Shown one piece after another: positions 36,388-44,621 of a DNA stretch of 53,571 bases. Origin of the DNA: Spirochaetaceae bacterium (GTDB lineage Bacteria; Spirochaetota; Spirochaetia; Treponematales; Rectinemataceae); the NCBI GenBank assembly GCA_025358255.1, contig JANYKC010000089.1, forward strand, positions 1-53,571. Reading direction: 5' to 3'. Below the pieces are notes generated by a model, which saw only the letters and a list, made by a program, of their open reading frames with translations, had not been told where the DNA came from and ran no database searches. The position numbers were made by a program, and so were the translations under genes. Position 1 is the first letter of the stretch. Every line of letters starts with the position of its first letter.

Positions 36388-37434
36388 CTAGAACCGCGAA
36401 AGGGGGACTTCGAGCCTGAGCGTTCCCGAACTTATCCTTCCGAGCAGCTCGGCCATCTTCGCGCGCAGCTCCGGCTGGACCGCAGCGATGTATTCCGGCG
36501 CCTTGTCCAGGAAGGCCACGTAGCCGTCGGCCATGCCCACGACCTCGGCCTTTCCCCAAGCCAGCTTTCCTTCCATGGCGGCCTTGGTCCTCGAGTAAGC
36601 AAGCTCCTCCTGCTTGAGGATGACGCAGCCGAGGACAACTCCGGGCGCCTGGGCAAACTGGTCGGCGTCGAAGACCACGACATAGGCGCCGGCCTCGATC
36701 GCCGCCTTGTAGACACCCGTCGCGGCCCCACCGCAGATCGGGAGGATGACATCGACCCCCGCGCCGATCTGGTCCTTCGCGAGGGCCTGTCCCTTGGCGG
36801 CGTCATACCAATTGCCCACGACCCTCTCGTCCACGGCGATGCCCGGGTCGACGGCCCGCAATCCAGCCTCGAAGCCCGGGACAATGACCTTGTCCATGAC
36901 CGGGTAATGCTGGCCGATCACGAGGCCCGCTTTCTTGGCCGCATTGGATCCCTTCATCGTGCCTGTCGTGACCAGTCCGGCGAGGTATCCAGCCACGTAG
37001 CCTTGCTCGGTCTGGTTGTAGAGCACCGTGTGAAGCTGGGCCTCGTCCGGAAGGTATCCGTCCAGGCAAAGGAAGCGCTCTTTCGGGAAGGCTTTCCCGA
37101 CCTTGGCGCAAAGCTCGGGCATTGAGGGATTCGAGGTGACGATGAGGTCGTATTCACCGGTGGCCACGAGGCTCGTGAGCTTTTCCTCCCATTCAGCCTG
37201 GTTGAAGCCCGCCTCGAAAACCTTGAGCCCCGTGGCGCCGGCTTCCTTGACTGCCCGCTCCGCGCCCTTGACCATGGTATCGTATATCGCGTTGCCGGCG
37301 CGGACGCCGGGGATGAACACCGCGACCCTCGAGGGATTGGCGCTGGCGGACTTGGCCTTGGGAGCGCAGTCGAAGAGGAAGGCCAAAGCCATCGCCGCGA
37401 CGGCCACGATGAAAACCCGATTACGGTTGCGCAT
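36388..37434 (-). CDS. BMP/PnrA-family substrate-binding lipoprotein
   Basis: A 348-residue exported binding protein. The signal sequence ends FLFDC, a relaxed spirochaete-type lipobox, so it is probably lipid-anchored. The mature part follows the BMP family: VAVFIPGVRAGNAIYDTM, LIVTSNPSMPEL, GYVAGYLAGLV, VILPICGGAATGV. Relatives bind purine nucleosides (PnrA), riboflavin (RfuA) or sugars. ATG 37434 follows CAGGAGG. It is the first gene of the importer operon, divergent from merR across 105 bases, which suggests shared control with the catabolic genes. Confidence 0.92.
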   Translation of the reverse strand: MRNRNRVFIVAVAAMALAFLFDCAPKAKSASANPSRVAVFIPGVRAGNAIYDTMVKGAERAVKEAGATGLKVFEAGFNQAEWEEKLTSLVATGEYDLIVTSNPSMPELCAKVGKAFPKERFLCLDGYLPDEAQLHTVLYNQTEQGYVAGYLAGLVTTGTMKGSNAAKKAGLVIGQHYPVMDKVIVPGFEAGLRAVDPGIAVDERVVGNWYDAAKGQALAKDQIGAGVDVILPICGGAATGVYKAAIEAGAYVVVFDADQFAQAPGVVLGCVILKQEELAYSRTKAAMEGKLAWGKAEVVGMADGYVAFLDKAPEYIAAVQPELRAKMAELLGRISSGTLRLEVPLSRF

Positions 37435-37464
37435 ATCAACCTCCTGCCCTGACAAAAAAATCAC

Positions 37465-37493
37465 TTGACGCGGCCGCGTGGCTCACGTAAGAT
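37465..37493 (+). promoter_or_regulatory. merR-operon promoter with palindromic operator
   Basis: TTGACG (37465-37470), a 17-base spacer and TAAGAT (37488-37493) form a good sigma-70 promoter. The perfect 12-bp palindrome ACGCGGCCGCGT (37468-37479) overlaps the -35 and enters the spacer, where MerR-family regulators bind. Downstream, 37511-37528 is an alternating purine-pyrimidine CG-rich run. The spacing is normal rather than the 19-20 bases of classic MerR activation. Confidence 0.6.
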
Positions 37494-37539
37494 TCGACCC
37501 AACGTAGAAACGCGCGCGCACGCGCACAAGAGCGGAAAG

Positions 37540-37998
37540 ATGTCGGACAGGACCTACAAGATCGGCGATCTCGCGGGCATGTTCGGACTCACGGTCCGGA
37601 CACTCCGGTACTATGAGGAACTCGGCCTTCTCAAGGCCGCCGACCGTGCCGATGGCCTCCATCGACATTACCCTGAAAACAATATCGTATACATCAAGCG
37701 CATAGAGCAACTCAAGTCCTATGGGCTCAATCTAGCCGAAATAAAGGTTTTTTTCTCCCTGGCCGAGGCGGACCGCACCGGCGAAAGCTGTCGCCGCAAG
37801 CTCATCCACAAGTATACTGAAATGCTCGCGGAACTCGAACTGGAGCGGAGCCGCATTGGACAGCGCATGGAAGAGCTCACCTGGCATATCGAACAGCTCG
37901 TTTCCGGAGGAAATTTCTTCGAATGCCCGGGCTCCCAATGCCCGCACTGCCCCTACGCGGGGACCTGCGAACTGCGAGGGCTCGGGCAAAGCGTCTAG
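37540..37998 (+). CDS. MerR-family regulator with C-terminal cysteine cluster
   Basis: A 152-residue regulator. The winged-helix N terminus (YKIGDLAGMFGLTVRTLRYYEELGLL) is followed by the usual second part (RHYPENNIVYIKRI), a long dimerisation helix (about 85-120) and a C-terminal C-x4-C-x2-C-x5-C cluster (C129, C134, C137, C143) that could bind Zn or an Fe-S cluster. It leads the catabolic operon and divides it from the importer operon, so it is the likely local regulator. ATG 37540 is chosen because the domain begins there; only a weak GCGGAAAG site precedes it. Confidence 0.9.
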   Translation: MSDRTYKIGDLAGMFGLTVRTLRYYEELGLLKAADRADGLHRHYPENNIVYIKRIEQLKSYGLNLAEIKVFFSLAEADRTGESCRRKLIHKYTEMLAELELERSRIGQRMEELTWHIEQLVSGGNFFECPGSQCPHCPYAGTCELRGLGQSV

Positions 37999-38009
37999 GG
38001 AGGGAAGGC

Positions 38010-39035
38010 ATGAAGGCGGCTGTTCTGTCGGGACCGGGTCGGATGGAGATCCGAGACGTGGATGACCCTGTCATGGAAAAGGACGAAATCCTCATAAAAT
38101 TGAAAAGTTGCGGAATCTGCACCCTCGAACAGCGCCTATTCACGGGGGCGATGAAGCTCCATTATCCCCTGGTCGGAGGCCATGAGGCTGCCGGAGAGAT
38201 CGTGGAGGTGGGCAAGGCGGTGATCGGATCCTTCTCGCCGGGCACGAAGGTCGCCCTCGACCTCGTGACGCGATGTGGCGAATGCTATTATTGCCGCATC
38301 GGCAAGTCCAATCTCTGCTCGAACCGCTTCAATCCCGGGCAACGCATGCTTGGCGGTTTCGCCGAATTCATCGCGGCCAAGCCCAACCAGGTTTATGCCC
38401 TTCCCACCGGCCTTTCCTTCGACGAGGCAGCCTTCACCGAGCCCCTGTCCTGCTGTGTCCATTCGCTCAAGAGGCTCAAGGTGGCGATGACGGAGGATCT
38501 CCTCATCGTCGGCGCGGGCGTGATGGGACTCCTTCACCTCCTCGTCGCGCGCTGCATGGGACTCCGCACGACGGTCTGCGATCCCGATGCCTCACGCCTC
38601 GAGATCGCGCGCGCCCTTGGCGCCGATTTCACGGTCAACCCCAGGACCACCGACCTCTCCTCCTTCGGTCGGGAGAACACCGACGGGCTTGGCTGGTCCT
38701 CCTGCGTCATCGCGAGCCCGGCTCCCGAGGCGCTCAAGGAAGCGGTGGCGTCCTTGGCAAAATGCGCGCGCCTCAACATCTACACGGCCTATGAAGGCGA
38801 AATGACCGTACCCATCGATGCGACGGCCATCCATAGGCAGGAACTCACCGTCACGGGGACCGAAGGCCGCCTTTCCGAGGACTTTTTCCAGGCGGCCCGC
38901 CTCCTCTCCTTCGGCAAGGTCAAGGTCGATGCCCTCATCTCGGGCAGGACTTCATTCTCGACCATCGAGCAAGGCTTCCGCGAGGCGATCTCCGGCCACG
39001 CATTCCGCATCATCCTCAACCACGAGGCTCCATGA
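38010..39035 (+). CDS. Zinc-dependent medium-chain alcohol/polyol dehydrogenase
   Basis: A 341-residue NAD(P)-dependent dehydrogenase. The catalytic-zinc cysteine is in KLKSCGICTLE and the histidine in VGGHEAAGE; the structural-zinc cysteines are in CGECYYCRIGKSNLC. The Rossmann motif is LIVGAGVMGLLHLL. Members of this branch act on sorbitol, threonine or sugar-derived alcohols. ATG 38010 has AGGGAAGG upstream; merR ends 11 bases before it. In context it probably oxidises the imported alcohol to a keto sugar. Confidence 0.93.
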   Translation: MKAAVLSGPGRMEIRDVDDPVMEKDEILIKLKSCGICTLEQRLFTGAMKLHYPLVGGHEAAGEIVEVGKAVIGSFSPGTKVALDLVTRCGECYYCRIGKSNLCSNRFNPGQRMLGGFAEFIAAKPNQVYALPTGLSFDEAAFTEPLSCCVHSLKRLKVAMTEDLLIVGAGVMGLLHLLVARCMGLRTTVCDPDASRLEIARALGADFTVNPRTTDLSSFGRENTDGLGWSSCVIASPAPEALKEAVASLAKCARLNIYTAYEGEMTVPIDATAIHRQELTVTGTEGRLSEDFFQAARLLSFGKVKVDALISGRTSFSTIEQGFREAISGHAFRIILNHEAP

Positions 39036-40471
39036 CACTTGCCATCGACCTTGGGACGACAAGCGTGAAAGGCGGGCTCTTCTCGCCCACCGGACGCTGC
39101 GTAGCCACCGCCTCCGCGCCGCTTCCCCTGAAGCGGCATGACAACCCCCTCGTCGGTGAAGTGGAGGCAGGGGACTGGCTTGCCTGCGCCAAGGTCATCC
39201 TCGGCATCCTCCTTCCCGGCAGGAACAAGCTCGATTGTCTCGTGGTGAGCGGCAACGGGCCCACACTCCTCCCTGCCGACCGCGAAGGCAAGGCCCTTCA
39301 TGCCGCCCTCACCTGGATGGACCGCCGGGCCACGCAGGAGGCCCTGGACGCGGGGCTGGCGGCCGGGGAACGCATCGATTCGAGCTTTTACCTGCCCAAG
39401 GCGCTCTGGTTCGCCCGGCATCGTCCGGACATCTACGAAAGGACGGCGTCCTTCTACGCCTGCCCTGAATACCTCATCCGCCTCCTGACCGGCGCTTCGG
39501 TCACCGTCTTTCCCGGCAAAGGCTACGAAGCCCTCTATTGGAAGCCTGAATGGCTCGAGGATCTTGGCCTGGATCCCGGACTCTTCCCTCCCTTCGTGGA
39601 GACGGGAAGCATCGTCGGCGCCACGCGCGAGGACGCCCTCGGCCTGCCTGCCGGGATCCCCGTCGTGGCCGGCGGTCCGGACTTCCTTGCGGCCCTCGTG
39701 GGCACGGCGACGACCACCCCCGGCCGCGCCTGCGACCGCGCCGGCACGAGCGAAGGCATCAACCTCTGCTCGGCGCTGGGGCTTGCCGATCGCCGCCTCC
39801 TCACGATGCCCCACGTGATCCGTCCCCTGCACAACATCTCGGGAGCGGTCTCCACCTCGGGCAAGTCCCTGGAGTGGTGGAAGGAGTCCTCCGGGGCAGC
39901 AGAGCTGCCTTGGGAGGAATTCCTCGCCGCCGCCGAAGCCACGCCGGCCGGCTCGGGGGGCCTCCTTTTCCTGCCCTACCTCGCCGGCGAGCGCGCCCCC
40001 CTGTGGGACAGCGACGCGCGGGGAGCCTTCATCGGCATCACCCTCGCGCAAGGCAGGCCACAGATGACAAGGGCAGTGGTCGAGGCCACAGCCCTCGCGA
40101 TGCGCGACATCATCACGGTGATGGAGGAGGCGGGAGCCGAGGTCAAGGAGCTGCGCGCGACCGGGAAGCCCGCCGCGAGCGCCTTCTGGAACCAGGTCAA
40201 GGCCGACGTGACGGGCAAGCCGCTGGTCGTGCCGAAATTCGGCGAGGCGGAACTCCTGGGCGGCGCCTGCATGGCCTTCACCGCACTGGGACGTTATGCG
40301 ACACTGGCAGAGGCGGCGGAGGATTTGGTTGTCCCAGGTCGGCGCTTCGATCCCGATCCAGCCACCAGGGAAGTGTACGACAGGCTCTTCGCGATCTACA
40401 GGGAATCCTATGCCGCGCTCAAGCCCCTTTTCCCGCGCCTCGGGAAGCTCTGCGAAGGAGGGTCTCCATGA
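39032..40471 (+). CDS. FGGY-family carbohydrate kinase (xylulokinase-like)
   Basis: A 479-residue ATP-dependent kinase starting TLAIDLGTTSVKGGLF (phosphate 1 motif), with the substrate region ALTWMDRRA, DRAGTSEGIN in the phosphate 2 position and LPYLAGERAPLWD plus the LRATGKPAASAFWNQV adenosine block. The FGGY family includes xylulokinases, glycerol kinases and LsrK. It overlaps the dehydrogenase by ATGA. In this operon it would phosphorylate the ketose made by the Zn-ADH; substrate not decidable by eye. Confidence 0.92.
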   Translation: MTLAIDLGTTSVKGGLFSPTGRCVATASAPLPLKRHDNPLVGEVEAGDWLACAKVILGILLPGRNKLDCLVVSGNGPTLLPADREGKALHAALTWMDRRATQEALDAGLAAGERIDSSFYLPKALWFARHRPDIYERTASFYACPEYLIRLLTGASVTVFPGKGYEALYWKPEWLEDLGLDPGLFPPFVETGSIVGATREDALGLPAGIPVVAGGPDFLAALVGTATTTPGRACDRAGTSEGINLCSALGLADRRLLTMPHVIRPLHNISGAVSTSGKSLEWWKESSGAAELPWEEFLAAAEATPAGSGGLLFLPYLAGERAPLWDSDARGAFIGITLAQGRPQMTRAVVEATALAMRDIITVMEEAGAEVKELRATGKPAASAFWNQVKADVTGKPLVVPKFGEAELLGGACMAFTALGRYATLAEAAEDLVVPGRRFDPDPATREVYDRLFAIYRESYAALKPLFPRLGKLCEGGSP

Positions 40472-41274
40472 TCGGAAGGGAATTGCGCCTTGCCTCCATC
40501 CTGCGCAAGGAGGATGGGAGGGCCGTCGTCGTGGCGCTCGACCACGGCGGCATAGCCGGGCCTGTCCGTGGGATCGAGGAGCCGGCGGCCGTTGTCCGCG
40601 CCTGCGTCGCCGGGGGGGCTGACGCCATCATGGCCACGCGCGGCGTCGTCAAGGCCTCCCATGCGGAGTGGGATCGCCGGACCTCCCTCATCCTCCGCCT
40701 CACGGGCGGCTTCACGGTGTTGGGTGGCGGTTTCGAGGAGGAGCTCATCAGCTCGCCCGAGACCGCCCTTGCCTATGGCGCGGCGGCCTGTGCCCTCACC
40801 GTGAAGTTCGGCCACCTGCGCGAAGGCGATTTCATACGGCAGGCGAGCCTCGCCGTGGACACCTGCGAACGGCTGGGGCTTCCCGTCCTGATCGAGGCGA
40901 TGGCCAAGGACGCGAGATGCCGGGAGGGCGACGCGATACGGCTGGCTGCACGGGCCGCGCAGGAGATCGGAGCGGACATCGTCAAGACCCATTACAGCGG
41001 CGACATCGAGACATTCCGCGCGGTCACCGGGGGCTGTCCCGCGCCCGTCCTTGTCCTGGGCGGCGAGGCATCGGGCGGCATCGAAGGCCTCTTCACGGAA
41101 ATCAGAGACTCCCTCCTGGCAGGGGGATCAGGCGTGGCCATTGGACGGAAGGTCTGGGCCGAGGGCAACGCCAGGAAGATGGTCGAGGCCCTGGTTGGCC
41201 TGGTCCACGAGCAGTGGAGCGTCCAGAGGGCCCTTGCCTACCTCGGACTTGAACCTCGCCTGGAATCCAGGTAG
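40468..41274 (+). CDS. DeoC/LacD/DhnA-type class I aldolase
   Basis: A 268-residue Schiff-base aldolase of the DhnA/LsrF group. Seen: VVVALDHGGIAGPVRGIE, VLIEAMAKD, the catalytic lysine K173 in GADIVKTHYSGD, and LVLGGEASGG as the phosphate site. Relatives are archaeal fructose-bisphosphate aldolase, ADH synthase and LsrF. It overlaps the kinase by ATGA, so it should cleave (or rearrange) the phosphorylated ketose, most simply into dihydroxyacetone phosphate and a short aldehyde. Confidence 0.9.
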   Translation: MIGRELRLASILRKEDGRAVVVALDHGGIAGPVRGIEEPAAVVRACVAGGADAIMATRGVVKASHAEWDRRTSLILRLTGGFTVLGGGFEEELISSPETALAYGAAACALTVKFGHLREGDFIRQASLAVDTCERLGLPVLIEAMAKDARCREGDAIRLAARAAQEIGADIVKTHYSGDIETFRAVTGGCPAPVLVLGGEASGGIEGLFTEIRDSLLAGGSGVAIGRKVWAEGNARKMVEALVGLVHEQWSVQRALAYLGLEPRLESR

Positions 41275-41300
41275 CTCAGAAGCACCCCAGGAGGAGCTTG

Positions 41301-41420
41301 ATGGCTTTCAGCATCACGGAATCATGCATTGGCCGCGCCGCCTGCGAGTCAGAATGCCCGGTCTCCTGCATCGCGATCGTGGCCCCGCGGTCGGCCACAA
41401 CAAGGGAGGCCGCAAAATGA
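41301..41420 (+). CDS. 39-residue ferredoxin-like protein before the aldehyde oxidoreductase
   Basis: A very small gene that is easy to miss. ATG 41301 has a strong AGGAGGAGC site (41289-41297) and the stop TGA overlaps the next start as ATGA (41417-41420). The product has four cysteines, C9, C15, C19 and C23, in CIGRAACESECPVSCIAI. This is one half of a bacterial ferredoxin, but the second canonical ligand is Arg12, and Cys23 lies four residues after the last canonical one. There is no second cluster motif. It probably delivers electrons to or from the oxidoreductase; function is inferred from motif and coupling. Confidence 0.75.
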   Translation: MAFSITESCIGRAACESECPVSCIAIVAPRSATTREAAK

Positions 41421-43318
41421 AAACGATCATCGGCGAATCCAGGCGCTTCCTCGACATAGACCTCTCGACCCTTTCGTCTTCGGTCTTCTCCCCCGACGAA
41501 GCCTGCCTCCGCGACTACCTGGGGGGCAAGGCCCTTGGCCTGAAGCTTTTCTACGACCGCAGGAAGGAAGGACTCGCGGCCCTTGACCCCCTCGGCCCGG
41601 GGAACATCCTGGCCTTCATGATGGGCAGCTTCATCGGCACGGGGGCTCCCTGCTCCGCCCGCTTCGCCGGGGTCACCAAGTCCCCCCTCACCGGCCTCAT
41701 GGTCGGCTCATCCTGTGGCGGCCCCTTCGGCATGGCCTGCAAGACGGCCGGCTGGGACGGCATCCTTGTCCATGGAAGGGCAGAGAAACCTGTCCTTGTG
41801 CGCATTGATGAAAATGGCGCGGGCTTCGAGGACGCAAGCGGGTTATGGGGCCTTGGGACCGACGAAACCCAGAGGCGGATCGTCGACAACCCGCGCCAGG
41901 GAGCCCTCGTGATCGGCCAAGGGGGCGAAAACGGCGTCCTCTATGCCGGGATCCGCTCAGGGAGCAGGTTCCTCGGGCGAGGGGGCATGGGCGCGGTGAT
42001 GGGCGCGAAAAACCTGAAAGCGATCATCGCGACAGGCCGCTCCTTCTCGATCGAGCCGGCGGACCCCGCGGCTTTCGCGAAATGGAACGCGATCGCGCGA
42101 AAGCACATCAACCGGAATCCCTTTATCCTCTCCTATCGCGCCTATGGCACGAACTACGGCGTCAATCCAGGCGTGAAGGCCGGCTACGCCCCCGTCCACA
42201 ATTTCCGCGACCGCACCGACGAGCGCTGCAAGGCGCTTTCCGGAGAAGCGATGGCCGAGCGCTACCATACCACCCATGCGGCCTGCGCCCCTTGCACCAT
42301 CCTGTGCGGCCACAAGGGGACCTATCCCGACGGCAAGGTCCGCCACATCCCCGAGTACGAGACCATAGGCCTGTGGGGCGGCAACATCATGAACTTCAAC
42401 CCCGACCTCGTGGCCGAGTGGAACGACATCATGAACGACCTGGGCCTCGACACCATCTCCTGCGGCGCCACGGTGAGCTGGGCGATGGAGGCGGCCGAGA
42501 AGGGCCTGAGGCCCAGCAAGCTCGCCTTCGGGAAGACGGACAACATAGCCTCCATCCTCCACGACATAGCCCACCGCGTGGGCGAAGGCGTGGAGCTTTC
42601 CCTGGGTTCGAGACGCCTCGCGCAGAGGTACGGCGGCCTGGATTTCGCCGCGCAGGTGAAAGGCCTGGAGATGGCGGCCTACGATCCGCGCGCGGGCTGG
42701 GGCCAGGGCCTCAACTACGCCGTGGCCAACCGGGGCGGCTGCCACCTCAACGCCTATCCGATAGCCCTGGAAGCCATCTTCAGGTACATACCGCCGTACA
42801 GCCGCATGGGCAAGGCCTCCTGGGTGGCCTTCTTCGAGGACCTTTTCGACGCGATCAACGCGACCCAGACCTGCCAGTTCACCGGCTTCGGCTACCTCCT
42901 CGAGCCCCTCGTCGCCAAGCACACGCCCAGGTTCCTCCTGAAACTGGCGATGACCTACCTTCCTGATGTCGCCCAACTTGTCCTGGACTGGGGCGCGCTC
43001 TCCGGGCTTGTCGGCGCGATCACGGGCCGGAGAACCACGCGGCGTGGCTTCCTCCTCGTGGGCAGGCGGTCCCACGTCCTCGAGCGCCACATGAACGTCA
43101 TCATGGGAGTCAAGTCGGCTGACGACACCCTTCCCGCGCGTTTCCTCACCGAGGCGGAAACGAAGCATCCCGACAGGAGCGTCGTGCCCATCGTCCCCAT
43201 GGTGAAAGCCTACTATCGCAAAAAAGGCTACGACAGCGATGGCGCGCCTACAGCCCGCCTCCTTTCCAGGCTCGGGATCACGACAGGGAAAACCACCAGG
43301 GACAAGGAGCGATCATGA
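41417..43318 (+). CDS. Aldehyde:ferredoxin oxidoreductase (tungsten/molybdopterin AOR family)
   Basis: A 633-residue enzyme that oxidises aldehydes to carboxylic acids with ferredoxin as acceptor. The N-terminal domain has YLGGKALGLKLFYD, APCSARFAGVTKSPLTG and GGPFGMACKTAGWDGI, followed by VIGQGGENGVLYA and RGGMGAVMGAKNLKAI, which bind the bis-pterin cofactor. The [4Fe-4S] ligands are C290, C293 and C297 (CAPCTILC) plus C486. The frame is open to 41051, but ATG 41417 sits in an ATGA overlap with the mini-ferredoxin gene and gives the usual family length. Activity on the aldehyde from the upstream aldolase is an inference. Confidence 0.94.
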   Translation: MKTIIGESRRFLDIDLSTLSSSVFSPDEACLRDYLGGKALGLKLFYDRRKEGLAALDPLGPGNILAFMMGSFIGTGAPCSARFAGVTKSPLTGLMVGSSCGGPFGMACKTAGWDGILVHGRAEKPVLVRIDENGAGFEDASGLWGLGTDETQRRIVDNPRQGALVIGQGGENGVLYAGIRSGSRFLGRGGMGAVMGAKNLKAIIATGRSFSIEPADPAAFAKWNAIARKHINRNPFILSYRAYGTNYGVNPGVKAGYAPVHNFRDRTDERCKALSGEAMAERYHTTHAACAPCTILCGHKGTYPDGKVRHIPEYETIGLWGGNIMNFNPDLVAEWNDIMNDLGLDTISCGATVSWAMEAAEKGLRPSKLAFGKTDNIASILHDIAHRVGEGVELSLGSRRLAQRYGGLDFAAQVKGLEMAAYDPRAGWGQGLNYAVANRGGCHLNAYPIALEAIFRYIPPYSRMGKASWVAFFEDLFDAINATQTCQFTGFGYLLEPLVAKHTPRFLLKLAMTYLPDVAQLVLDWGALSGLVGAITGRRTTRRGFLLVGRRSHVLERHMNVIMGVKSADDTLPARFLTEAETKHPDRSVVPIVPMVKAYYRKKGYDSDGAPTARLLSRLGITTGKTTRDKERS

Positions 43319-44523
43319 AAAGACTGAGGAACTTCGGCTACAGGACCTACCAGGCTATCATGCGCATGGCCGGCTACATCCTTGATTTCTCCTCTCCCGA
43401 ACTGATCGAAGGTCCGGGGAGCGTCAAAAGGCTCCCTGCCTTCATCAATTCCAAGGGAATAGACAACGTCCTCGTCATAACCGACAAGGGACTCATGGGC
43501 CTCCATCTCCTCGATGGCATGTTCGCGGGCCTGGACGCGGCCGGCGTGAAATACACCCTCTTCGACGGAGTCCAGGCCAATCCCACGATCCCGAACATCG
43601 AGGAGGCCCTGGGCCTCTATCGGCGCGATGGATGCAAGGCCATCGTCGCCTTCGGAGGGGGCTCGTCCATGGATTGCGCCAAGGCGACAGGAGCCAGGGC
43701 ATCCAATCCGCGGAAGAGCATCACCCGGATGCGCGGCCTCCTCAAGGTGTGGCGACGACCGCCCCTCCTTTTCGCCGTGCCCACGACGGCGGGAACAGGA
43801 TCGGAGACCACGGTCGCGGCGGTCATCACCGATCCGTCGACCCATGAGAAGTACGCCATCAACGATCCCAAGCTCATCCCCCCCTATGCGGTCCTCGACC
43901 CGGAGCTCACCCTGGGCCTCCCACCGCACATCACCTCGACAACAGGCATGGATGCCCTGACCCACGCCGTGGAAGCCTACATCGGCCGCTGCAACACGAA
44001 GAAGACCATCGAGATGGCGGAAAAGGCCGTCAAGCTGGTCTTCGACAACATCGAGACCGCATATTCCAACGGCAAGGACATGGAAGCGCGCGGCAACATG
44101 CTCATCGCCTCGTACTGCGCCGGAATAGCCTTCACCCGTGCCTATGTCGGCTACGTCCATGCGATAGCGCATAACCTGGGCGGGCTCTACGGAATTCCCC
44201 ATGGCCTGGCCAACGCGGTCATCCTGCCCTATGTCCTCGAGTTTTTCGGCGAAGACGGATGGGCGCCCCTGGCAAGGCTCGCCGATATCGCCGGAGTCAA
44301 GGCGTCCGGCGGCACCGACGCCGCCAAGGCGGCGGCCTTCATCGCCGCCATCCGCGGACTCAACAGCAGGATGGGGATCCAGGACAAGTTCACGCAGATA
44401 CGGGAAGAGGATATCCCCCTCCTCGTCACCCGCGCGCTCAAGGAAGGCAATCCACTCTACCCCGTGCCGCGGATCATGGACGCCAAGGATTGCGAGGCGA
44501 TCATACGCCGCCTGGTGGCCTAG
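43315..44523 (+). CDS. Iron-containing alcohol dehydrogenase
   Basis: A 402-residue NAD(P)-dependent group III dehydrogenase. The NAD-binding GGGSSMDCAKA, the PTTAGTGSE block, and metal ligands in GMDALTHAVEAYIG and the HAIAHNLGGLYGIPHGLANAV histidine block are all intact. It begins in an ATGA overlap with the AOR gene. With the AOR it would allow aldehyde to be reduced as well as oxidised, which balances redox in fermentation. It ends the catabolic operon; a 9-bp stem (44540-44548 with 44569-44577) follows. Confidence 0.94.
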   Translation: MKRLRNFGYRTYQAIMRMAGYILDFSSPELIEGPGSVKRLPAFINSKGIDNVLVITDKGLMGLHLLDGMFAGLDAAGVKYTLFDGVQANPTIPNIEEALGLYRRDGCKAIVAFGGGSSMDCAKATGARASNPRKSITRMRGLLKVWRRPPLLFAVPTTAGTGSETTVAAVITDPSTHEKYAINDPKLIPPYAVLDPELTLGLPPHITSTTGMDALTHAVEAYIGRCNTKKTIEMAEKAVKLVFDNIETAYSNGKDMEARGNMLIASYCAGIAFTRAYVGYVHAIAHNLGGLYGIPHGLANAVILPYVLEFFGEDGWAPLARLADIAGVKASGGTDAAKAAAFIAAIRGLNSRMGIQDKFTQIREEDIPLLVTRALKEGNPLYPVPRIMDAKDCEAIIRRLVA

Positions 44524-44553
44524 GCCCCGATCCATCGCACGCCGCCTTTCGCC

Positions 44554-44583
44554 TTGACCCCGAGGGGGAAGGCGGCGTATATT
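44554..44583 (+). promoter_or_regulatory. ssrA promoter
   Basis: TTGACC (44554-44559), an 18-base spacer and TATATT (44578-44583) precede the tmRNA by about 40 bases; the leader would be removed by RNase P. The -35 lies in the loop of the 9-bp inverted repeat CGCCGCCTT/AAGGCGGCG (44540-44548, 44569-44577). Confidence 0.65.
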
Positions 44584-44621
44584 GAGCTTGCAGTGATCCA
44601 TTCGATCGGCAGTCTCCCAAA

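Noticed and set aside
41051..41416. N-terminal extension of the AOR reading frame
   Set aside because: It overlaps the aldolase gene; the ATG at 41417 gives the family length and is coupled to the small ferredoxin-like gene.
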